Assembly (NCBI RefSeq): GCF_049341065.1 | Contig: NZ_JBMPIX010000003.1 | Span: 62,001-126,000 of the forward strand | Source of the DNA: Pacificoceanicola sp049341065 | GTDB taxonomy: Bacteria > Pseudomonadota > Alphaproteobacteria > Rhodobacterales > Rhodobacteraceae | Length of the DNA: 64,000 nt | Direction: 5' to 3' | In this document: positions 25,407 to 33,766 of the stretch, piece after piece | Layout of the letters: the number at the start of each line of letters is the position of its first letter | How positions within the stretch are numbered: position 1 is the stretch's first letter | The notes under the pieces: model-generated | Told to the model about the DNA's origin: nothing | The model's input: the letters and a program-made list of their open reading frames with translations, nothing else | The model's database searches: none | Position numbers and translations under genes: made by a program

Positions 25407-26444
25407 ATGGCCGACTTCTTTACCACGCCTCTGGGCATACTCGTGATCATCTTTGCACAATGCCTTGCTGTGCTGGGCTTCGTGATGGTCTCGCTGCTGT
25501 TTCTCGTCTATGGGGACCGCAAGATCTGGGCGGCGGTGCAGATGCGCCGGGGCCCCAACGTGGTGGGTGTCTATGGCATCCTGCAGTCCGTCGCAGACGC
25601 GCTGAAATACGTTGTAAAAGAGGTGGTTATCCCCGCTGGCGCCGACAGAACGGTGTTCATGCTGGCGCCGATGACCAGCTTTGTTCTGGCGGTGATTGTC
25701 TGGGCGGTGATCCCGTTTAATGACGGCTGGGTGATCTCGAACATCAACGTTGCCATCCTCTATGTCTTCGCCATGTCCTCGCTTGAGGTTTACGGCGTGA
25801 TCATGGGCGGCTGGGCCTCGAACTCGAAGTATCCCTTCCTCGGCTCGCTGCGCTCGGCGGCGCAGATGATCTCTTACGAGGTCTCCATTGGCCTGATCAT
25901 CATCGGCGTGATCATTTCGACCGGTTCGATGAACTTCGGCGACATTGTGCGCGCGCAGGACGGCTCCTTCGGGTTCTTCTCGTGGTACTGGCTGCCGCAC
26001 TTCCCGATGGTCTTCCTGTTCTTCATCAGCGCGCTGGCCGAAACCAACCGCCCGCCGTTCGACCTGCCCGAAGCGGAATCGGAGCTTGTTGCGGGCTATC
26101 AGGTGGAATATTCGGCCACGCCCTTCCTGCTGTTCATGGCGGGCGAATACATCGCCATCTTTCTGATGTGTGCGCTGACCTCGCTGCTGTTTTTCGGCGG
26201 CTGGCTCTCGCCGATCCCAGGCCTGCCGGACGGCGTGCTCTGGATGGTCGCCAAGATGGCGTTCTTCTTCTTCATCTTCGCCATGGTGAAGGCGATCACG
26301 CCGCGCTATCGCTATGACCAGCTGATGCGCCTTGGTTGGAAGGTCTTCCTGCCGTTCAGCCTCGTCTGGGTGGTCTTCGTCTCGTTCGCGGCAAAATTCG
26401 ACTGGTTCTTTGGGGCCTATGCCCGCTGGACCACAGGAGGTTAA
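25407..26444 (+). CDS. nuoH: NADH-quinone oxidoreductase subunit H
   Basis: The membrane-arm subunit (345 residues, about eight transmembrane helices) that connects the quinone cavity to the proton channels. Diagnostic stretches are GDRKIWAAVQMRRGPNVVG near residue 40 and the charged loop ALAETNRPPFDLPEAESELV near residue 210. The start at 25407 follows GAGGATCTG. The longer frame upstream overlaps the lipoprotein gene in another phase. Confidence 0.96.
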   Translation: MADFFTTPLGILVIIFAQCLAVLGFVMVSLLFLVYGDRKIWAAVQMRRGPNVVGVYGILQSVADALKYVVKEVVIPAGADRTVFMLAPMTSFVLAVIVWAVIPFNDGWVISNINVAILYVFAMSSLEVYGVIMGGWASNSKYPFLGSLRSAAQMISYEVSIGLIIIGVIISTGSMNFGDIVRAQDGSFGFFSWYWLPHFPMVFLFFISALAETNRPPFDLPEAESELVAGYQVEYSATPFLLFMAGEYIAIFLMCALTSLLFFGGWLSPIPGLPDGVLWMVAKMAFFFFIFAMVKAITPRYRYDQLMRLGWKVFLPFSLVWVVFVSFAAKFDWFFGAYARWTTGG

Positions 26445-26449
26445 TGACA

Positions 26450-26944
26450 ATGGCAAGCATCGACTACGGCCGCGCGGCCAAGTATTTCCTGCTGTTCGAC
26501 TTCATCGAAGGGTTCCGGTTGGGGTTGAAGTATTTCTTCGCGCCCAAGGCGACGCTGAACTACCCGCACGAGAAGGGCCCGCTCAGCCCGCGCTTCCGCG
26601 GTGAGCACGCGCTGCGCCGCTATCCCAACGGGGAAGAGCGCTGCATCGCCTGCAAGCTGTGCGAAGCGATCTGCCCGGCGCAGGCGATCACCATTGACGC
26701 CGAGCCGCGCGAGGATGGCAGCCGCCGCACCACGCGGTATGACATCGACATGACCAAATGCATCTACTGCGGCTTCTGTCAGGAAGCCTGCCCGGTGGAT
26801 GCCATCGTCGAAGGCCCGAACTTCGAATTCTCGACCGAAACCCGCGAAGAGCTGTTCTACGACAAGGATAAATTGTTGGCGAACGGCGACCGCTGGGAGG
26901 CCGAGATTGCCCGTAACCTCGAGTTGGATGCACCGTACCGATGA
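26450..26944 (+). CDS. nuoI: NADH-quinone oxidoreductase subunit I
   Basis: The ferredoxin-like subunit (164 residues) that carries clusters N6a and N6b. Two [4Fe-4S] motifs are visible, CIACKLCEAICPAQAI and CIYCGFCQEACPVDAI. ATG 26450 is chosen because GGAGG at 26436-26440 is nine bases away; ATG 26444 overlaps the nuoH stop but leaves only three bases. It overlaps the next gene by ATGA. Confidence 0.95.
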   Translation: MASIDYGRAAKYFLLFDFIEGFRLGLKYFFAPKATLNYPHEKGPLSPRFRGEHALRRYPNGEERCIACKLCEAICPAQAITIDAEPREDGSRRTTRYDIDMTKCIYCGFCQEACPVDAIVEGPNFEFSTETREELFYDKDKLLANGDRWEAEIARNLELDAPYR

Positions 26945-27348
26945 GCGACAGCAAAACCCCTTTCGAGTTGATGATGGAACAGGCGCAGGAAATGGCCAAA
27001 GCCTTCAATCCTGCGATGTCGTCGTTTGACCCCAAGGGATTTGAAACGCTGTGGCCGACGATGCCGAAGGACGCGATGGAAATGTGGTTCGGCAAGGGGC
27101 TGTCCAAGGACGGCCTTGATGCCAAGACCCGCCTGCTGCTGACCATCGCCGGTCTGACCATGCAAGGCGCACAGGCCGAAACGCCGTTTCGCATGACGGT
27201 GCGCCACGCCCTGGAGGCGGGCGCCACGAAAGAAGAGATCGCCGAGACCATCGCGCAGATGTCGATGTTCGCCGGTATTCCTGCCATGACCCGCGCCATG
27301 GATATGGCCAAGGCGGTCATGGAAGACAAAAAGGATGATGAGACATGA
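26941..27348 (+). CDS. Carboxymuconolactone decarboxylase (AhpD-like) family protein in nuo cluster
   Basis: 135 residues. The central part (GLDAKTRLLLTIAGLTMQGA and HALEAGATKEEIAETIAQM) is the all-helical CMD/AhpD fold. The region lacks the CxxC pair of peroxidase-type AhpD, so redox activity is unlikely. It is fixed in the complex I cluster by 4-base overlaps with nuoI and nuoJ. Its role there is unknown; an assembly factor is one possibility. Confidence 0.8.
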   Translation: MSDSKTPFELMMEQAQEMAKAFNPAMSSFDPKGFETLWPTMPKDAMEMWFGKGLSKDGLDAKTRLLLTIAGLTMQGAQAETPFRMTVRHALEAGATKEEIAETIAQMSMFAGIPAMTRAMDMAKAVMEDKKDDET

Positions 27349-27947
27349 TGGTCTTTGCCTTCTACCTGTTCGCGCTTGGCGCCATTGCGGGGGGGCTGTT
27401 CACCGTGATCAGCCGCAACCCGGTGCATTCGGTGCTTTGGCTGATCCTGGCTTTCCTGTCTTCGGCGGGCATGTTCGTTCTGATGGGCGCCGAATTCGTC
27501 GCCATGCTGCTGATCATCGTCTATGTCGGCGCTGTTGCGGTGCTCTTCCTGTTCGTGGTGATGATGCTGGACGTCGATTTTGCCGAGTTGAAGGCTGAAA
27601 TGGCGCGCTACATGCCACTGGCCCTGCTGATCGGCATCGTCATCCTGATGCAGTTGGCCATGGCCTTCGGTGTCTGGGAAGCCTCGGATATGGCCGCGTC
27701 GCAGCTGGCGCAACCGATCCCGAGCGACATGCACAACACGCAAGCTCTGGGCATGATCCTTTACGACCAATACTTCCTGCTCTTCCAACTGGCTGGCCTG
27801 ATCCTGCTGGTCGCCATGATCGGCGCCATCGTTCTGACCCTGCGCCACCGCGCTGGCGTCAAGCGTCAGGACATCGTCAGCCAGATCCTGCGCGATCCCA
27901 AGCAGCAAATGGCGCTGCGGGACGTGAAACCGGGGCAGGGGCTGTAA
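27345..27947 (+). CDS. nuoJ: NADH-quinone oxidoreductase subunit J
   Basis: A membrane-arm subunit of 200 residues with five predicted transmembrane helices. Conserved parts are VISRNPVHSVLWLILAF, the pi-bulge-containing helix EFVAMLLIIVYVGAVAVLFL, and VVMMLDVDF. It is joined upstream to the CMD-family gene by ATGA and downstream to a 47-codon gene by TAATG. Confidence 0.95.
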   Translation: MMVFAFYLFALGAIAGGLFTVISRNPVHSVLWLILAFLSSAGMFVLMGAEFVAMLLIIVYVGAVAVLFLFVVMMLDVDFAELKAEMARYMPLALLIGIVILMQLAMAFGVWEASDMAASQLAQPIPSDMHNTQALGMILYDQYFLLFQLAGLILLVAMIGAIVLTLRHRAGVKRQDIVSQILRDPKQQMALRDVKPGQGL

Positions 27948-28090
27948 TGGTGCTGGGGGCGCTGGCGGCTGTAAAAAGCTCGGTGGCGGCTCTGGGGATC
28001 GGCGGTTTGGCCCTGCTATGGGTGGTCAAGGCGCTGATCGGCTGGAAGTTGTGGAAATGGCTGCGCGTTCGGCGCGGCGCCAAGATCTAA
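27947..28090 (+). CDS. 47-residue membrane protein between nuoJ and nuoK
   Basis: The ATG at 27947 shares bases with the nuoJ stop (TAATG), and the frame runs 47 codons to TAA at 28090. The product has one hydrophobic segment (about residues 12-32) followed by a positively charged tail (WKLWKWLRVRRGAKI), which suggests an N-out, C-in single-pass protein. Coupling to nuoJ and the compact spacing support it as a real gene, but I recognise no family. Confidence 0.6.
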   Translation: MVLGALAAVKSSVAALGIGGLALLWVVKALIGWKLWKWLRVRRGAKI

Positions 28091-28142
28091 GCGGGGCCAA
28101 AGGGCCCTGAAATGAAACGGGCAAAGGCCCGGAGGGACGAGA

Positions 28143-28448
28143 ATGATCGGACTTGAACATTACCTGACGGTGGCGGCAGTGCTTTTCGTCATCGGCATCT
28201 TCGGGCTTTTCCTGAACCGCAAGAACGTGATCATCCTGCTGATGAGCATCGAATTGATGCTTCTGGCGGTGAACATCAACCTTGTCGCCTTTTCGACCCA
28301 TCTGGGCGATCTGGTCGGGCAGGTCTTTACCCTTTTCGTTCTGACGGTTGCTGCCGCCGAGGCCGCCATTGGCCTTGCGATCCTTGTCTGTTTCTTCCGG
28401 AACCGCGGCACGATCGCCGTGGAAGATGTCAACGTGATGAAAGGCTGA
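28143..28448 (+). CDS. nuoK: NADH-quinone oxidoreductase subunit K
   Basis: A 101-residue subunit with three transmembrane helices, related to MrpC. The proton-pathway glutamates are visible in LLMSIELMLLAVNINLVAFS and in the third helix (VLTVAAAEAAIGLAILV). It starts at 28143 after GGAGGGACGAGA and ends four bases before nuoL. Confidence 0.96.
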   Translation: MIGLEHYLTVAAVLFVIGIFGLFLNRKNVIILLMSIELMLLAVNINLVAFSTHLGDLVGQVFTLFVLTVAAAEAAIGLAILVCFFRNRGTIAVEDVNVMKG

Positions 28449-28452
28449 CCCG

Positions 28453-30618
28453 ATGGAGACCATCATCCTCTTCGCCCCACTGGTGGGCAGCCTTATTGCC
28501 GGCTTCGGGTGGCGCTTTATCTCGATCAAGGGTGCGCAATACGTCACCACGGGCCTGCTGTTCCTGGCTTGCCTGCTGTCCTGGATCGTTTTCCTGAGCC
28601 ACGGGCCGGAAACCCAGCACATCCAGATCCTGCGCTGGATCGAAAGCGGCACGCTGAGTACCGACTGGGCGATTCGTCTGGACCGACTGACCTCGATCAT
28701 GCTGATCGTCGTGACTACGGTGTCTTCGCTGGTGCACCTGTATTCCTTTGGTTACATGGCGCATGACAGCCAGTTCAAAGAGGGCGAGGAAAGCTATCGC
28801 GCCCGGTTCTTTGCCTATCTGTCGTTCTTTACCTTCGCCATGCTCATGCTGGTGACCTCGGACAACCTTGTTCAGATGTTCTTTGGCTGGGAAGGCGTGG
28901 GCGTTGCCTCTTACCTGCTGATCGGTTTCTACTACCGCAAGCCAAGCGCCAATGCCGCCGCGATCAAGGCCTTTGTGGTCAACCGGGTGGGGGACTTCGG
29001 CTTTGCCCTCGGCATCTTTGCGCTGTTCTTCCTTGCGGACAGCATCAAGTTTGACGACGTTTTCGCAGCTGCTCCGGCACTGGCTGAAACGCAACTGACC
29101 TTCCTGTGGCGCGAATGGAACGCCGCCGAAGTGATTGCCTTCCTGCTGTTCGTCGGGGCGATGGGTAAGTCGGCGCAGCTGTTCCTGCACACGTGGTTGC
29201 CGGACGCGATGGAAGGCCCGACACCCGTGTCGGCACTGATCCACGCCGCGACCATGGTGACCGCGGGCGTCTTTCTGGTCTGCCGCATGTCGCCACTGAT
29301 GGAATACGCGCCGCATGCCACCGGGTTCATCACCTTCATTGGGGCGACCACGGCGTTTTTTGCGGCCACGGTCGGCCTTGTGCAAAACGACATCAAGCGT
29401 GTGATCGCCTATTCGACCTGTTCGCAGTTGGGTTATATGTTCGTCGCTGCGGGCGTCGGTGTGTACGGCGTGGCGATGTTCCACCTGCTCACGCACGCTT
29501 TCTTCAAGGCGATGCTGTTCCTTGGCGCCGGTTCGGTGATCCACGGCATGCACCATGAACAGGACATGCGGAATTACGGTGGTCTGCGCAAGAAACTACC
29601 CTGGACCTTCCGCGCCATGATGATCGGCACGCTGGCCATCACAGGTGTCGGCATCCCGCTGACCGGCTGGTTCGGCTTTGCCGGTTTCGTTTCCAAGGAT
29701 GCGATCATCGAGAGCGCCTGGGCGGGGACAAACGGGGGCTATGGCTTCTGGATGCTGGTCATCGCGGCCCTGTTCACTTCGTTCTATTCGTGGCGCCTGA
29801 TCTTCATGACATTCTACGGCGAGGCGCGCGGCGACAAGCACACGCATGAGCACGCACATGAAAGCCCGATGGTCATGCTGATCCCGCTGGGCGTGCTGGC
29901 CATTGGCGCGGTTTTCTCGGGGATGCTGTGGTACGGATCGTTCTTTGGCGATCACAACAAGGTCAACGCTTTCTTTGGCATCCCGGCCCACCATGAAGCC
30001 GCTGCCGAAGGTCATGGTGACGCCGCTACGGCCGAGGCTGGACATGACGATGCGCCCGCGCCCGAGGCTGGTCACGCGGACACTGCCACCGAACAAGCCG
30101 CGACTGACGCTGGGCATGGCGAGGCTGCCGCTGCGGAGGCCGGTCATATGGCCACGGGCATGGCGCCCCAAGGTGCGATCTTCATGGCGCCGGACAACCA
30201 TGTGATGGACGATGCGCACCATTCGCCGGTGTGGGTCAAACTGTCCCCCTTCGTCGCCATGGTCATCGGTTTCATCGTGGCCTTCTGGTTCTATATCGTG
30301 AACCCGGCGCTGCCCAAGCAACTGGTTGAAAACCAGCGCCCCTTGTACCTGTTCCTGCTGAACAAATGGTACTTTGACGAAATCTACGACTTCCTGTTTG
30401 TGCAGCCCGCCAAGGCACTTGGCCGCCTGTTGTGGAAGCGCGGTGATGGCGACGTCATCGACGGATCGATCAACGGTGTGGCGATGGGCATCGTGCCCTT
30501 CTTCACCAAGCTCGCGGGCCGGGCGCAGTCTGGCTACATCTTTACCTATGCCTTTGCGATGGTGATCGGGATCGCGGTCTTGATCACCTGGATGACGCTC
30601 AGCGGAGGAGCGCACTAA
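28453..30618 (+). CDS. nuoL: NADH-quinone oxidoreductase subunit L with His/Ala-rich insertion
   Basis: The distal antiporter-like proton-pumping subunit, with a lateral amphipathic helix near the C-terminus. At 721 residues it is about 100 longer than the enterobacterial protein. Core motifs are FFGWEGVGVASYLLIGFYY, HTWLPDAMEGPTPVSALIHA and RVIAYSTCSQLGYM. Residues about 513-573 (29989-30171) are an unusual insertion with repeated EAGH and GHG units and many His, Ala, Asp and Glu, in a loop between late helices. The gene ends in a TAATG overlap with nuoM. Confidence 0.95.
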   Translation: METIILFAPLVGSLIAGFGWRFISIKGAQYVTTGLLFLACLLSWIVFLSHGPETQHIQILRWIESGTLSTDWAIRLDRLTSIMLIVVTTVSSLVHLYSFGYMAHDSQFKEGEESYRARFFAYLSFFTFAMLMLVTSDNLVQMFFGWEGVGVASYLLIGFYYRKPSANAAAIKAFVVNRVGDFGFALGIFALFFLADSIKFDDVFAAAPALAETQLTFLWREWNAAEVIAFLLFVGAMGKSAQLFLHTWLPDAMEGPTPVSALIHAATMVTAGVFLVCRMSPLMEYAPHATGFITFIGATTAFFAATVGLVQNDIKRVIAYSTCSQLGYMFVAAGVGVYGVAMFHLLTHAFFKAMLFLGAGSVIHGMHHEQDMRNYGGLRKKLPWTFRAMMIGTLAITGVGIPLTGWFGFAGFVSKDAIIESAWAGTNGGYGFWMLVIAALFTSFYSWRLIFMTFYGEARGDKHTHEHAHESPMVMLIPLGVLAIGAVFSGMLWYGSFFGDHNKVNAFFGIPAHHEAAAEGHGDAATAEAGHDDAPAPEAGHADTATEQAATDAGHGEAAAAEAGHMATGMAPQGAIFMAPDNHVMDDAHHSPVWVKLSPFVAMVIGFIVAFWFYIVNPALPKQLVENQRPLYLFLLNKWYFDEIYDFLFVQPAKALGRLLWKRGDGDVIDGSINGVAMGIVPFFTKLAGRAQSGYIFTYAFAMVIGIAVLITWMTLSGGAH

Positions 30619-32171
30619 TGGATAACTTGCTTTCCATTGTAACCTTTCTGCCTGCTCTCGCGGCTCTGATCCTTGCGCTGTTCCTGCGCGGCGGTGATGA
30701 GGCGGCGGATCGCAACGCCAAGTGGCTGGCAATGATCGCCACCTGTGCGACCTTCGTGATCTCTTTGTTCATCCTGTTCCAGTTTGACCCCTCGGACACC
30801 GGGTTCCAGATGCTGGAAGAGCGGGATTGGCTGCTGGGTATGAAGTACAAGATGGGCGTCGACGGGATCTCGGTTCTGTTTGTCATGCTCACCACCTTCA
30901 TGATGCCGATGACGATCATGGCCAGCTGGGGCGTCAAGACCCGGGTCAAGGAATACATGATCGCCTTCCTGCTGCTTGAAACGCTCATGCTGGGTGTGTT
31001 CATGGCGCTGGATCTGGTGCTGTTCTACCTGTTCTTCGAAGCGGGCCTGATCCCGATGTTCCTGATCATCGGCATCTGGGGCGGGGCGAACCGCATCTAT
31101 GCGAGCTTCAAGTTCTTCCTTTATACGTTCCTCGGCTCGGTGCTGATGCTGGTGGCCATGGTGGCCATGTACGCGGACGCGGGCACGACGGATATCGTGC
31201 AACTGCTGAACCACAACTTCTCGACCGAGGGGTTCAGCATTCTGGGCATTCAAGTCGTCGGCGGGCTTCAGACCATGCTGTTCCTGGCCTTCTTTGCCAG
31301 CTTCGCGGTCAAGATGCCGATGTGGCCGGTCCACACCTGGCTGCCGGACGCGCACGTTCAGGCGCCGACGGCTGGTTCGGTGGTGCTGGCGGCGATCCTG
31401 TTGAAGATGGGCGGCTATGGCTTCCTGCGCTTCTCTCTGCCGATGTTCCCGGTGGGCTCCGAAGTGATGCAGAACCTCGTCTTCACGCTGTCGGTTATCG
31501 CGATCATCTACACCTCGCTCGTGGCGCTGGTGCAGGAAGACATGAAAAAGTTGATCGCTTATTCGTCGGTGGCGCACATGGGCTATGTCACCATGGGGAT
31601 CTTTGCGGCGAACCAGCAAGGCGTCGATGGCGCGATTTTCCAGATGCTGTCGCACGGCTTTATCTCGGGCGCGCTGTTCCTTTGCGTCGGTGTGATCTAC
31701 GACCGGATGCACACGCGTGAGATCGACGCCTATGGTGGCCTCGTGAACCGGATGCCGGCTTATGCTCTGGTCTTCATGTTCTTCACCATGGCCAACGTCG
31801 GCCTGCCGGGAACAAGCGGGTTTGTCGGCGAATTCCTGACCCTGATGGGGATATTCCAGGTCAACACCTGGGTGGCCGCTGGCGCCGCGACAGGGGTTAT
31901 CCTCTCGGCGGCCTATGCACTGTGGCTGTACCGCCGCGTGGTCATGGGCGATCTGATCAAGGAAAGCCTCAAGACCATCACCGACATGACAACCCGCGAA
32001 AAGGCGATCTTTGCGCCGCTGGTGGTCATGACGATCTGGATGGGTGTCTATCCGGCGCCGATCCTCGACCGGATCGGACCGTCGGTAGCGGCATTGGTTG
32101 AGCATTATGACACGGCTGTGGCCGCTGCCGATCTTGGCAGCGACACCCAAGTCGCTGTCGCAGAACATTAA
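30618..32171 (+). CDS. nuoM: NADH-quinone oxidoreductase subunit M
   Basis: An antiporter-like proton-pumping subunit of 517 residues with about 14 transmembrane helices. Core motifs are LLETLMLGVFMALDLVLFYL with the key Glu, PMWPVHTWLPDAHVQAPTAG, and KKLIAYSSVAHMGYVTMG. It is coupled to nuoL by a one-base overlap and ends 12 bases before nuoN. Confidence 0.96.
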   Translation: MDNLLSIVTFLPALAALILALFLRGGDEAADRNAKWLAMIATCATFVISLFILFQFDPSDTGFQMLEERDWLLGMKYKMGVDGISVLFVMLTTFMMPMTIMASWGVKTRVKEYMIAFLLLETLMLGVFMALDLVLFYLFFEAGLIPMFLIIGIWGGANRIYASFKFFLYTFLGSVLMLVAMVAMYADAGTTDIVQLLNHNFSTEGFSILGIQVVGGLQTMLFLAFFASFAVKMPMWPVHTWLPDAHVQAPTAGSVVLAAILLKMGGYGFLRFSLPMFPVGSEVMQNLVFTLSVIAIIYTSLVALVQEDMKKLIAYSSVAHMGYVTMGIFAANQQGVDGAIFQMLSHGFISGALFLCVGVIYDRMHTREIDAYGGLVNRMPAYALVFMFFTMANVGLPGTSGFVGEFLTLMGIFQVNTWVAAGAATGVILSAAYALWLYRRVVMGDLIKESLKTITDMTTREKAIFAPLVVMTIWMGVYPAPILDRIGPSVAALVEHYDTAVAAADLGSDTQVAVAEH

Positions 32172-32183
32172 GGGGGCGGGGCT

Positions 32184-33626
32184 ATGATCTCGGCTGATCT
32201 CAATATCATCCTGCCGGAAATCCTGCTGGCGGTCTTTGCAATGCTCGCGCTGGTCGGCGCGGTCTATACCGGCAAGGACAAGCTTGCTCCGGCTCTGGTC
32301 TGGGCCACCGCCGCACTGTTCCTGGCGCTGGCGCTTTGGATTGGAGCATCGGGCGCCGGCACTCACCCGGCCTTCAACGGCATGTTCATCGACGATGGCT
32401 TTGGTCGTTTCGCCAAGGTGACGATCCTTGTATCGGCAGCCGCGGTTCTGCTGATGAGCGAAGGCTACATGGCCGCGCGCGGGCTGCTGCGGTTCGAATA
32501 CCCGTTGTTGGTGGCGCTGTCGGCGGTGGGCATGATGATGATGGTCTCGGCGGGCAACCTTATGTCGCTCTACATGGGGTTGGAGCTGCAATCGCTGGCG
32601 CTTTACGTTGTTGCTGCGCTGCGCCGTGACAGTGCCAAGTCGACCGAAGCGGGCCTGAAGTATTTTGTCCTCGGCGCGCTGTCGTCCGGCCTGCTGCTGT
32701 ACGGCGCGTCGCTGATCTATGGCTTTGCCGGAACGACCGACTTTGCCGGGATCATCCAGACCGCCACCGAAGGCAATGTTTCGGTTGGTCTGCTTATCGG
32801 TCTGGTGTTGCTGATTTCCGGTCTGGCCTTCAAGGTTTCGGCGGTTCCCTTCCACATGTGGACCCCGGACGTTTACGAAGGTTCGCCGACGCCGGTCACC
32901 GCCTTCTTTGCTACCGCACCCAAGGTTGCGGCGATGGGTCTGTTTGCCCGCGTGATGCATGATGCCTTTGGCAACGCGACCCATGAATGGGGGCAGGTTG
33001 TCGCGCTTCTGTCGCTGCTGTCGATGTTCCTTGGCGCCGTGGCGGCAATTGGTCAGCGCGATATCAAGCGCCTGATGGCCTATTCCTCGATCGCGCATAT
33101 GGGTTTTGCCCTGATGGGTCTGGCGGCGGGGACGGCGCTGGGTGTGCAGGCGATGCTGATCTACATGGCGATCTACGTCACGATGAATGTCGGCACCTTT
33201 GCCTTTATCCTGTCGATGGAGCGGGACGGCCAGCCGGTGACGGACATCGAGGCGCTGGGGATGTATTCCAAGCGCGAGCCGGGCAAGGCGCTGGCGATGC
33301 TGATCTTGCTGTTTTCGCTGGCAGGCGTTCCGCCGTTGGTTGGCTTTTTCGGCAAGTTCTACGTGCTTCGCGCGGCCTATGAAGCGGGCTTTGCATGGCT
33401 GGCGGTTGCAGGGGTCGTGGCCTCGGTCATCGGCGCGTTCTACTACCTGCGCATCGTGTACTACATGTACTTCGGAGAAGACCGCGAGGACGCTTTGGAC
33501 GGTGGCAAGTCGCCCGTTCTTTGGGGGTTCCTGATGGCCTCGGCGGTGATCATGGTCGCCGGTGTGGTGAACCTGTTCGGGATCGAAGGGGCGGCTGCGG
33601 CGGCTGCGGCGACGCTGGTCAACTGA
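32184..33626 (+). CDS. nuoN: NADH-quinone oxidoreductase subunit N
   Basis: The third antiporter-like subunit, 480 residues with 13-14 transmembrane helices. Motifs are LMSLYMGLELQSLALYVVAA with the conserved Glu, VPFHMWTPDVYEGSPTPVTA, and RDIKRLMAYSSIAHMGFALM. AAGGGGGCGGGGCT precedes ATG 32184. It is the last complex I gene; a terminator hairpin follows 28 bases later. Confidence 0.96.
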   Translation: MISADLNIILPEILLAVFAMLALVGAVYTGKDKLAPALVWATAALFLALALWIGASGAGTHPAFNGMFIDDGFGRFAKVTILVSAAAVLLMSEGYMAARGLLRFEYPLLVALSAVGMMMMVSAGNLMSLYMGLELQSLALYVVAALRRDSAKSTEAGLKYFVLGALSSGLLLYGASLIYGFAGTTDFAGIIQTATEGNVSVGLLIGLVLLISGLAFKVSAVPFHMWTPDVYEGSPTPVTAFFATAPKVAAMGLFARVMHDAFGNATHEWGQVVALLSLLSMFLGAVAAIGQRDIKRLMAYSSIAHMGFALMGLAAGTALGVQAMLIYMAIYVTMNVGTFAFILSMERDGQPVTDIEALGMYSKREPGKALAMLILLFSLAGVPPLVGFFGKFYVLRAAYEAGFAWLAVAGVVASVIGAFYYLRIVYYMYFGEDREDALDGGKSPVLWGFLMASAVIMVAGVVNLFGIEGAAAAAAATLVN

Positions 33627-33654
33627 TCGCGTCATCCCGCTGTTATCAAATTGT

Positions 33655-33685
33655 GACGCGCCTTCGGGCGCGTCGCTTTGTTTTT
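33655..33685 (+). terminator. Intrinsic terminator after nuoN
   Basis: GACGCGCC (33655-33662) and GGCGCGTC (33667-33674) form an 8-bp stem closed by a TTCG tetraloop, followed by GCTTTGTTTTT. This is the likely end of the nuo transcript, although birA is close behind. Confidence 0.8.
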
Positions 33686-33692
33686 GGGGAAT

Positions 33693-33754
33693 GGGGGCTC
33701 TGCCCCCGCGCAGCTTTGCTGCACTCCCCCGGGATATTTTCGGACCAGTGAAAG
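33693..33754 (+). repeat. Intergenic repeat element, copy 2, upstream of birA
   Basis: It consists of a GGGGGC-TCT-GCCCCC hairpin, a second short inverted repeat (GCAGC..GCTGC), then a CCCCCGGG box, ATATTTTCGG and an ACCAGTGAAAG tail. Copy 1, inverted, lies at 8241-8290. The element ends 12 bases before the birA start and may contribute the birA leader. Confidence 0.5.
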
Positions 33755-33766
33755 CAGGGGGCAGAT

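Noticed and set aside
30615..33635. A 1006-codon minus-strand frame opposite nuoM and nuoN
   Set aside because: Its translation is rich in His, Arg, Gln and Asp with no domain, as expected from the antisense of membrane-protein codons; nuoM and nuoN are unambiguous.
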